The notes under the pieces are model-generated. The model saw only the letters and a list, made by a program, of their open reading frames with translations. It did not search any database and was not told where the DNA came from. A program made the translations under genes and the position numbers. A stretch of 25,654 nt of DNA from Mnemiopsis leidyi (Eukaryota > Ctenophora > Tentaculata > Lobata > Bolinopsidae), in NCBI GenBank assembly GCA_000226015.1, contig JH153697.1, positions 130,307-155,960 of the forward strand, written 5' to 3'. Of the stretch, positions 1-9,546 are shown piece after piece. How positions within the stretch are numbered: position 1 is the stretch's first letter; every line of letters begins with the position of its first letter.

Positions 1-56
<56 letters not shown>

Positions 57-207
57 GTGTGTAGTGTGTGTGTGTTGTGTGTGTGTGTGTGTTGTTGTGT
101 GTGTGTGTGTGTAGTGTGTGTGTGTGTTGTTGTTGTGTCGTGTGTCGTGTGTGTCGTGTGTGTGTGTGTGTGCGTGCGTGCGTGCGTGTGTGTGTATGTG
201 TGTGTGT
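1..207. repeat. (TG)n microsatellite with GTTGT and TGCG interruptions
   Basis: The first ~205 bases are almost pure TG/GT dinucleotide, interrupted by TTG, TAG, TCG and a short TGCG stretch near 170-187. Open frames through it (Cys/Val runs) are products of the dinucleotide and not genes. It lies downstream of the minus-strand WH2 exon, so it probably sits in an intron or flank of that gene. Confidence 0.97.
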
Positions 208-495
208 CAGTATATGCCGTGTGTAAAACATGTCTGTAACTTTACAAATGATCAGATCGAACCAATCACAAATCCCATACATGGCAACTTCACAGTTGAT
301 TTTATATACGAACAAAACAGAAAGGTGATTTACACTTTATAGCTACAAGCCGGCACTTAAGACGGTAGTATACTAGTAAAAAGTAATCAGAATAAGACAT
401 CATGATAAAACAACAGTTAGAAGAGGAAATCTATGTCAGGGAAGAAAGAACTATTTCACGATCACTGAAGATAAGCACTAGACAAAGCAACTCAC

Positions 496-2703
496 ATTAT
501 TAGTCAAGCCATCTGGAGCGCTGTCAACAAACTGAGAAGGATGTCTGATTGGCGACGGAGTCAGATCAGCCGTAGAAGAACCTGTTTCCAGATCCCTGGG
601 GCTAGTAGATCTGTAGGGGGACAGAGACATTGCTTCTTGTTGATCAGGTTGGGGGAGTATCTCTAGTGAGGATACAGCTGATCTGGAGAGTTTAGATCGA
701 GTAGGAAGGCTTATCTTGGAACCTGTTGTAGTGGGTCGGATTTTCTCTAAGACAGTGGGTGGAAATTTCTCGAAGGCAGTCTCGGTTTGTTGTGAGAGAG
801 GCACATCCAGGTGGTCTGTTTCAGTTACTAGGTGAATTTTCACCAGGGGTGGAGGAACTTTCCGTAGTTTGAAACCCCTATTCTTTATCTGGTCGAGTAG
901 AGAGACAGTTTTGGGAATGCTGTGTTTGCCTTTAGAAGATGGTGTTGGTGGTGATGGAGGAGACTGGGATTTGCTAACAACTTTATCAACCACATCATCA
1001 AACACATCCTCGATCTGATCACCGATCTCTTTAATATCAGAAAGAAGGCGGGAATAGCTGTTTTGTCTTCCCCCAGGTATTTGAGGTAGAGGAATCTCCT
1101 CATGAGGAGAGGAACTCTCTACCACTTTACCTAACCCAACCGTAGATTCCACAGGTTTGGGGACAGATCTGAGTTTAACTCCCGCATTTAGCTGGTCCAG
1201 GATGTTTGGTTTTGTCTTTACATCAAGATACCCCGGAGGAGCTGATTGTCGGCGAATGAGTTGTCGAGAGGGAGGAGGTTTATTTTCAACTACCTCCTCC
1301 TCTCCAACTACACGCCCTAAACCAGGTACAGGTTTTTCTAGATTGATGGCACCGCCTTCGTACGTTTTTCGGAGGGTAAAGTTTTGGGTTTTTATTTCTT
1401 CAAGGGGGTTTTGAGGGCGGTTATCAATGTGTCTGTGTGTGGGTGGACGTCTTTTGATAACATCCCCAAAAATACTCGCAGCTACTGAGACTCGTCTGTC
1501 TAGTTTTGCATCGGATTTTCCTTTTGGTTGCTTCATGGTTGGTTTGTGGTCGCTTGGTGGCTGCTTTGTAGGCACTAATTTAAATTGAGGGTTCATTGCT
1601 TCTTTATTAGAACTTTTCTTTGGAATTTCGAAAGACGATTTTCTCTTCAGCATTGGAGAATTGGATGGAGAAGGAGGGATTTTAAGATCGGAATTTTTCC
1701 TTTTTAAGGGGGAGTGTATGTTTACAGGGGTATCGATAATCTCTGCAGTCATAGTGGCAGGAGCCTTTGAACCATTCTTGTGAATGGGGTAATTCTCATA
1801 AACATGGCTGTCCATTGTCTGATCTGATCGAGGTGGGCGTGGTGGGGGAGGAGGAGGACGATTACTTGATTCAGGAACCTCACAGAATGCCAACTTGGAG
1901 ACTGGCTTTTTAACTGGAACAGAAACTCGGATGGAGGAATCCGAATCTGAATAGGAATACGAGGAAACTGATGAGGAAGAGCTCTTTCTTCTTCTTTTTT
2001 TCTTTGTTTTCTTGGACTTGCTGGTTTTCTTATCTCCTTTCCTTTTAGAGGAATCTTTCCTGTCAACAGACTCTCTTTGCTTATCAACATACTTGGAAGA
2101 TTTTAAGGCTTTTGTAATTTCATTTTGAACACTGCTTTTCTGAGGATTGAAAGGAACATCAACAAATCTAGATACTTTTATAGATCTAATAATTTCTGGT
2201 GTCTTCTCTCGAGTAGACTCCCTTGAAAAGGCTGGCTGAACAGGTTCATTCTCTGCTGAGTCAGGACTTTTAACCATAACTTGATTTTCTTCTGCTGGTA
2301 CCTGGAATACATCTTTCTTTTTTATATCAACTGAAGGCTCTAAAGGATTGGAAAGCCTTTTCTCAAGAAACTGAGTCGATCTGGTTTCATTTTCTTGGAT
2401 AGGATCTGGAGTTTTTCGAGATTTATAACTGGAAATATCAGTTGTAGAGTCTTTCTTCCTCGAAGAGCTGGAGTGTCTTCTCCTGCGATCCTTTTTGTCC
2501 TCAGATCCTAGTCGATCATGAAAATGATAATGTGGCCTTTCAACAGCAGAGGAACGCTTCTTACGATGTGATTTGCTTTTACTTGGAGATTTCGCTCTAC
2601 CTAAAGGTTCTGCAGACTTGGAGCGCATAGTAACTACATCTTCAGTAAGAGGATCCAAGCTTTCAGCTGAAATTGCTTGCTGATTATTCAACCCATGTTC
2701 CAT
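496..2703 (-). CDS. Large coding exon of a disordered, polyproline and triple WH2-motif protein (probable actin-binding protein)
   Basis: The ATG at 2703 opens a 741-codon frame. An in-frame stop lies eight codons upstream and a possible acceptor (TTTTTCGTTTAG) ends at 2752, so the start is credible. The frame's stop at 478-480 is probably not the true end: AAT|GTGAGT, a near-perfect donor, cuts it at 496/495, and no AATAAA-like signal follows on this strand before the window ends. Seen: basic Ser/Arg-rich N-terminus (residues ~25-90), Lys-rich then Ser/Asp-rich stretch (~226-258), polyproline NRPPPPPPRPPR (~281-292) followed by a YENY motif, then three WH2-like motifs: LEEIKTQNFTLRKT (~431-446), ILDQLNAGVKLRSV (~498-512), LLDQIKNRGFKLRKV (~599-614). 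Known of the family: WH2 motifs (LLxxIxxGxxLKKV) bind G-actin, and polyproline recruits profilin or SH3 proteins; Cordon-bleu and Spire nucleate actin through tandem WH2s. Inferred: cytoplasmic actin assembly factor. I cannot name an orthologue. Confidence 0.8.
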
Positions 2704-2751
2704 ATCACAGCAAACAACAGTGCATCACATCAATGATGAGACAATCAAAAG

Positions 2752-3652
<901 letters not shown>

Positions 3653-4274
3653 TCAACCATACCTTGTATGAACCATTTTAGAAATATAATACAGAAACCA
3701 ATTAGCCGTTATTGAATGAAATCTGAACTGAAACTTTTAATTAAGATATCATCATGACATCATGTACAAGTACTTAATTTTTCAATTAAAATAATTTCTT
3801 ACCTCAGTAATAAACATGGGTTCAATTAGTTTAATTGAGAATTGAACAGGTAGTTAAAGTTTTATCTTAAGAACACGACTAGTATACATATTAGCTAGCC
3901 TGGACCGTCAGTGGGCTATGAAAGAGAAAAATGTTAAGTACTTTGATGGAAATTGAACATCGAGATTAACAGGAGTTACACATTCGGGACACTGCTAGAT
4001 TCAAAATGCAAATGTGCATGTTTCTACAGTCGAAATATAGCGTATGCAGCTGGGCAACTTTTGATCTCAAAACTCGAGGAGAGGTTTAATCAAGGGAGAT
4101 CAGCACGGATAAGCGCAGTTCATGGCGGACCAGAAAACGACACAGATGTTTAAACAATAAAGATGACATCCCCTGAATCAGCTTAAGGGGTACCTTAGAT
4201 GAACCAGGTTTTCCTAATAACGTGATAAGAAAGGAAGTCACAAGGTATATGAAAAAAAAATCTCGCCACAGAGA

Positions 4275-4481
4275 GTAGACCCTCTTGAATTTTGGCAGAG
4301 AAACCACAAATTACATCCAAACTTAAGTAAACTTATCAGAGTTTACCTTTGCACACCGCCATCTTCTGTGACCAGTGAACACGCGTTTAAGGTGGCAAAA
4401 AATTATAACAGAGTACAGCTCAAACCAGACAATGTGGATATAAATCTGTCCCTGGAATACAATTCAAGAACGCTGAACTAG
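4275..4481 (+). pseudogene. hAT transposase C-terminal dimerisation domain (hATC) remnant
   Basis: One uninterrupted frame of 68 codons plus stop reads VDPLEFWQRNHKLHPNLSKL, then a segment with the family signature PPSSVTSEHAF, then a KPDNVDINLSL block. This matches the hATC pattern DPLxWWxxN...P.LaxlAr.yL..P.sSv.sERxFS...LkPenv. No start and no upstream transposase frame remain intact. In the consensus the SER motif is usually followed by FS; here it is EHAFK, consistent with decay. A separate acidic frame follows at 4546-4629. Confidence 0.88.
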
Positions 4482-4545
4482 GATGACAATCTAGAATCTC
4501 CACCTGCAGATTTCTGTTCACCAAATAGCCTGGAGAGAAACCCCA

Positions 4546-4629
4546 GATGATGATTCGGAAGATGACATGATAGCAGATTCTGAAGACGAGGAGAGTGAAA
4601 TAGATTTCAATGAGGGCTCAGATGATTAG
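4546..4629 (+). pseudogene. Acidic tail reading frame of the hAT remnant
   Basis: A 27-residue Asp/Glu/Ser-rich frame (starting DDDSEDDMIADSEDEES) ends in TAG 64 bases after the hATC stop, in the +1 frame relative to it. It may be the frameshifted C-terminus of the transposase or chance acidic coding in a purine-rich patch. Confidence 0.4.
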
Positions 4630-4960
4630 GACGACTGACTGCGTTCATGGTTATGTTAATATATTATAAATTTTAAACATACCAGTGTAAACTTCTGAAT
4701 AAATTTAATCTATTAAAGTTCTTCAATCCAGTGATTTTCGTCGCATTTAAATAATTTTGATGTATCTTACGTCAAACTATCTTCAATGCAAATTTCAAAA
4801 TTCAGTAAAAATTTAAATTAAATTTCAAAATTCAATAGAAAATCTCGGTCGAAATCCCAGCGAATTTCACGATTTTGACCAGAACCGGGATTTCAAAAAT
4901 AGCCCGATTTTGGCCGGGACCGGGATTTCAACGGGATCCTGGTAGATCCCTGTTTATGAT

Positions 4961-6512
4961 ATGTAGGTTTTTAAAATGTGGCAAAAATAGTTTGATAAAA
5001 TATAAAGCAGAGTCATGCAGCACCACAGTTTTGATGGATAAATTTTGACTGCCAACAAAGCTGGTTTATTTCGAAGAGAAAAACATAAACATTTAACTAT
5101 AGTTTTATTTCTAGTTGACTCACCTTTACAAGAAGTTATTAGGTCATATCCTCTACCATCAAAACATCCTCAGCTGAAGTAGTTTTGTAAAGAATCTTAA
5201 ACAAAATAGCTTTAGATATAATTCCTAATCAGATGAAGAACACAAGTATTACAAAGTGAAATGTGCAAGAAATTTATAGTGAGGCAAACAAAAATGGCAA
5301 TGCATATGAAACAAGCAATTTCTCCAATCAGTTAAGTCGTTGTTCATGCTTTTAAGAGTGGGCTGTACCCAGTAGATTAGACGTAAGGCGCGGCGACATT
5401 TTTATATAAAAGTTAACTAGTGACTGCGCTAACTGTAACATGTCAGGCGCGCGCGCGGCATTCTTTGTACGTATGCACCGTCTTACTTACTTACCGTCTT
5501 ACTTATTCATGGCAATGGCTCACAGCACAACATATCCATGCTGACACTGAAACCAGAAATGTCCGCATAATTCTAGCTAAGCCTATTTGGTCCATAAATT
5601 TGTGTTTTTAAAATGGGCTTATGCAACACAACTGGATAGAGCTAGCAGCGCGGCAAATTCCCCTTAATGCAAACCTCAACCTTCTCGTTTACATTATAAT
5701 TGATATTTATTAAATAAATAATTTAATCTATGGCAATTGGGAAATTAATAGGTAAAAGGTACAACAAAGGTTTTATAAATTTTAGTAGAATATCTAGTTT
5801 CCAATTTTATCAAATTTAGTTATAAGATGTATATGGGCAATTGAAAAATATATAAGCTTTTTAACCCTATTTTTATATTTTATATTACTGATCAAGTTAA
5901 TTGCGCATCCTATTCGATGATTTAATGATTTAAAGGTTAATAAATTATAAATGGTCTACTAAATAGTAATAAGCATACTATTCAGAATTACTACTCAATT
6001 CTAACTTTAAAGAGTTCTTGCTCATGCTGCCAGCCATGCTAATGAACGTATACATATATTATTCGATTAATCGAAGTAAAAACTTAACTTGAGTATGTAA
6101 GATATATTTTAGCACACTGCATCTCACCAGTAGTGTCGGTATCCCAGCATAAAGGGCTTACGAAAGTTTAAAAGCGTGTACGTCCTTTCGCCAGCTGTTC
6201 CGATACTGCCGCTATCAGGTGTTCAGTGTGCAAGGCACAAAAATTGAAACTCAATGGCTGGTGGCATGATAATTGATAGTCTTACAATTGATAACTTTTA
6301 TTATATCCATAAGTTGAATTATGAATTTTGTGTCATTAAAGAATTAGATAATATTTTTATGAATTGATTGTGGCGATAAATAAAAAATTTTTGTTTCTCT
6401 AAAAAAATTTTTGTTTCTCTTTGAAACTCTCCCTCCCACACATGTTTATGGATTGCAGAGACTCAGGCATAATGTTAGGTCGATCATAGTTTGCACTATT
6501 GAGAAATATGAT
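4961..6512. other. AT-rich stretch without recognisable gene
   Basis: No exon with splice sites and family similarity was found on either strand. It contains a GC-rich island around 5450-5460 (GGCGCGCGCGCGGC), TCTTACTTA repeats near 5480-5505, and very AT-rich sequence from 5690 to 6110. It may hold 5' non-coding exons of the WH2 gene or the 3' flank of the RING gene. Confidence 0.5.
6382..6420. repeat. Short tandem duplication, AAAAATTTTTGTTTCTCT x2
   Basis: Two adjacent copies of an approximately 19-base unit, AAAAAATTTTTGTTTCTCT. It reads as a simple local slippage duplication. Confidence 0.8.
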
Positions 6513-6518
6513 TTTATT
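6513..6518 (-). terminator. Candidate poly(A) signal of the RING gene
   Basis: TTTATT on the plus strand reads AATAAA on the minus strand, about 300 bases beyond the RING stop codon. It is the nearest canonical hexamer I found on that strand. The site is a candidate only. Confidence 0.4.
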
Positions 6519-6816
6519 TCATTAACTTTAAAGAACAAATGCATGATATTCCTTTGCAAAATGTCTGAAATACACTGAAATACATTACAATAACACAAAC
6601 CAAAAAAATACGTCTTATTTCACATTTAAACAACATCAACTTACTGCTCTGTAAAACTGATTGTATAAAAATATGAAGAAAATCGTGTTTAAGTAAAGTG
6701 AAGTGATTATTTCCATCATGTTAAAATTCAACTCAAGACTGAAAAAATGTATATCAAAATAAAAGCACCACTGTCACAAAGCAATCACTAGTCACAGAAC
6801 ATTAAAATAACAACAG

Positions 6817-7635
6817 TCAGTTTCCTACAATTGCAGAGTAGCACCCACCAGTTTCAACCTGCTGCTGTATAGTTTTACAGTCTGGACAGTTATCCCCATC
6901 GTCATCCCCACACCATCCATCAGTGGACCTGTTCATGGACATGACTTTTCTGCCACAATAATATCTTCTCATTCCTTGCCAAAATTCTCCTTTTCTTACA
7001 GGATAACCACTCTTATTTATCACATAACCATCAGGTAACTTTCTTGTACTGAGATCCAAGCTAAAGCATGCTGTGCAGTTGCAACCATTAGTTGGTCCAC
7101 ATGATCCATCACAGCATAAACAACCTGTATCTAATGGACCAATACAATAATATTTTCCTGTTTCTCCAAGCCTAGCATGTCTACGAAAGGAGTTAATTTT
7201 CCGGCCAATCAAATCAACAGATTGAGATGCTAGACTTGGTTTATCCTTAGGGACTATTTTATAGTCACTGTTAGTCAGTTCCTTGGAATGGACTGTAATA
7301 AGATGATTCAAAATACTTTCTCTATTCCCATTAAAGTCACATTCATCTACTATGCAGTAGCTTGGCCGCATAAAGCATATATTAACGTGTGAACCCATGT
7401 CAGCTCTTGGAAACATAGCTTTACAATATTGACAAGGTTTCTTAAGAGTTCCAACCATTCTTCTAATTACATGATTGATGGATGTCACAAGGTTTTTTCG
7501 ACATAGAGGACAATCTTTGATACCTTTAACACACAGCTCACAAAACAGTTGGTGACAACAAGAAGTTTCAACAGCATCTTCAGCTACATCAAGACATATT
7601 GCGCAAGTGAAAAGAGATTCGTCTGCAGAAGCCAT
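6817..7635 (-). CDS. RING-HC / TRAF-like zinc-finger protein with duplicated Cys-rich C-terminal module (putative E3 ubiquitin ligase)
   Basis: Intact 272-residue single-exon frame. ATG in context ACTAATGG; an acceptor-like CTCCCTATTTTAG ends at 7645 on this strand, so a 5'-UTR intron is likely. Seen: C3HC4 RING (C11, C14, C26, H28, C32, C35, C42, C45); CCHC finger (C68, C71, H83, C87); C2H2 finger (C94, C99, H111, H116). This resembles the RING-plus-fingers layout of TRAF, Nrdp1/RNF41 and RNF114/125 E3 ligases. After a linker comes a Cys-rich region with two related halves: YYC(164)...CDGSCGPTNGCNCTAC(190) and YYC(227)...TDGWCGDDDGDNCPDC(253). I do not know a named domain for this module; its regular Cys and Gly spacing suggests a zinc-binding or disulphide fold. 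All eight RING ligands are present, so E2 binding is plausible. Inferred role: cytoplasmic E3 ligase, with the tail as substrate reader. Substrate unknown. Confidence 0.92.
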   Translation of the reverse strand: MASADESLFTCAICLDVAEDAVETSCCHQLFCELCVKGIKDCPLCRKNLVTSINHVIRRMVGTLKKPCQYCKAMFPRADMGSHVNICFMRPSYCIVDECDFNGNRESILNHLITVHSKELTNSDYKIVPKDKPSLASQSVDLIGRKINSFRRHARLGETGKYYCIGPLDTGCLCCDGSCGPTNGCNCTACFSLDLSTRKLPDGYVINKSGYPVRKGEFWQGMRRYYCGRKVMSMNRSTDGWCGDDDGDNCPDCKTIQQQVETGGCYSAIVGN

Positions 7636-8364
7636 TAGTTAAGGCTAAAATAGGGAGATCAATTCGAAGAGTGTCAGGCAACGATTAAAAAACTCTAGTA
7701 AAAAATTCCAGCAATGGATACTTAAACTTCTTGAAAAATCAAATAATCGACCATATGGCTTACAAATCTAAGATCTAGAGGTAAATTCCATGTTCACAAG
7801 TGAGTACGTTAAATGGGCAATCAACACATTGCAACTTCATTTGTCATTGTATCTCTACAGTGTTAGTAAAAATATTTTGAACAAGGGGTGCAGAGAGAAA
7901 AGTGTGCAACTATCGCAAGTGTGATAGATCCTCATCATATTTTTCCAGACATGTCATTAACGTTGCATTCTTACATACTTAAGGAGTATTTGAATTTTAA
8001 GTCAAATATTTTATGATTTTAAGTAAATTAGCTCTTATCAGTCACAAATCGTAAATAAATTGAGGAGCTGTTAACGTTTAAATACACATCAATGTAACCG
8101 AATAACATTGAGTAGAAACACATCAAATCAGGTTCAATAAGGACACATTAAATGAAAAATGATGCTGAGAAGCGCTCGATTTTAAATTTCGCCTAATAAC
8201 CTTTAAGTAGTTCAGCAAAACAGAAATTTCAAGATATCAGAACTGGACCAAAATCTAATTGCTAATAGATTATAGACTTCTATGTTAGATGAACCCGCGG
8301 TGATTCGGTTTTGCATATATTTTTTATATTTTAAAGAGCTCTTTATATTATTAACCTGAGGATC

Positions 8365-8670
8365 TTTGTCGCGGTGATACCCGACTCTCGCAGGTAAAGC
8401 CCATTTTCATATTGTCAATTGTACACTAAATTTCTGCACCTCGTTGTCGCGGTGATATTGATACCCGGCTCACGCAGAGCTGACAAATTCAAACACTATT
8501 ATAATTGAAAATGTAGCCAGCCGCAGCAGCACAGTGAGGGTCCCTTCGAATGAGGGTCGGATTGTCAAAATGTTACCCGACTCATCTCGTCAAGGGTCGG
8601 ACAAAGTCAAACAAAGTTAAATGTTAAAGCGGCCCGGCAAGCTTGTCAAGGTGTTACCCGACTTGCGCGT
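8365..8670. repeat. Four degenerate copies of a TTGTCGCGGTGATACCCGACTC-like unit
   Basis: Copies start near 8365 (TTTGTCGCGGTGATACCCGA), 8443 (GTTGTCGCGGTGATATTGATACCCGG, written here as 5' GTTGTCGCGG + GATACCCGG), 8561 (ATTGTCAAAATGTTACCCGA) and 8642 (CTTGTCAAGGTGTTACCCGA). Each is followed by CTC or a similar triplet. A related GGGTCGGACAAAGTC piece occurs at about 8590 and as GGATCGGACAAAGTC near 9133, each near or after TTCGAATGAG. Probably a decayed repeat element; the unit is not a known promoter motif to me. Confidence 0.65.
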
Positions 8671-9386
8671 GGCTCGCAGCTTGCTGCTCTCCCGATCCCC
8701 TCAGTAGAACGTTAAACGGATATCATAGCTTGTCAACGGCAAGAACGGTATGTTCACCTAACCAGGTGCGCGTACGCCGCGCAGCGGCTGCTACGCTCGC
8801 AAAAGAGCTCTGATTAGACATTAGAGCGGTTGCTACATCATACATGCGCGGCGGCTGTGACGAGTGCAAAGGGGCTTTGGTTAAAGCAAGGCTCCGGTTA
8901 AAGCAACACGGTACGTACGCATTTTAAACGCACATCACCGTTAAAAATCCCAAACAAGTTATACAATGTGACGTGATATTTTCAATTAATTAAGTTGCCT
9001 GACCTTGTCTGTAAAATAAATATTTACGCACAGTCGAGTCCTAATTTTTGAGCCACGCGCGCGCTTTACTGGCAAAGTTGTACACCAGCGCGCACCCTCC
9101 CGTCATTTTATTCTCCCTATTTGCTTCGAATGAGGATCGGACAAAGTCAGACAATGGCTAAGCTAAGCTTAGCAACACAGGTTTCTGTTCACCCAATAGT
9201 TCAAGTGATTCAATAATGCAAAATTTAAAATAAATGTCATCTTTAAAATCTTTTGTTGATTAATTGATTCTGTGAATTGTTTTTGACCATGAACATTGTT
9301 TAAAAGTTAGGTTGTAGGATCTTAACAAAAAATCCGCGCATTATCTGATGACGCATTATTTAACATCCAGATGTTTTCGCGTTGGA

Positions 9387-9443
9387 AAAACAGGCGTTCA
9401 ACATGTACATTATGGAAATTATTGACTTTGGAACGCCTGTTTC
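9387..9443. repeat. Short inverted repeat AACAGGCGTTC / GAACGCCTGTT
   Basis: GAAAAACAGGCGTTC and, about 30 bases later, GGAACGCCTGTTTC form an imperfect stem ending ~50 bases upstream of the TFIIA TATA box. It could be a cruciform or factor-binding dyad, or the ends of a tiny MITE remnant. Confidence 0.6.
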
Positions 9444-9490
9444 AATTTATGAAACTGGTGGTCATGTGGTTTAGTTCCTGGCCAGATTAG

Positions 9491-9498
9491 TATAAAAG
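9491..9498 (+). promoter_or_regulatory. TATA box of the TFIIA gene
   Basis: TATAAAAG lies 56 bases upstream of the first ATG. Initiation at the usual spacing would fall near 9520, leaving a 5' UTR of about 25-30 bases that includes the pyrimidine-rich CTTCGTTCTTTC. Confidence 0.7.
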
Positions 9499-9546
9499 GC
9501 AGTTCGCGAATTGTTAAGTCGCCTTCGCTTCGTTCTTTCAAGTGGA

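Larger units (their letters stand above)
7645..9490. other. Head-to-head spacer between the RING and TFIIA genes
   Basis: About 1.85 kb separates the minus-strand RING gene from the plus-strand TFIIA TATA box. No coding exon is seen. The part from about 8290 to 8900 is richer in GC and CpG (e.g. GCGCGTACGCCGCGCAGCGG at 8767) and carries degenerate direct repeats. Either promoter may use it. Confidence 0.6.

Noticed and set aside
6..342. Cys/Val-rich open frames over the TG microsatellite
   Set aside because: They are direct translations of a dinucleotide repeat, with no splice sites or protein-like composition.
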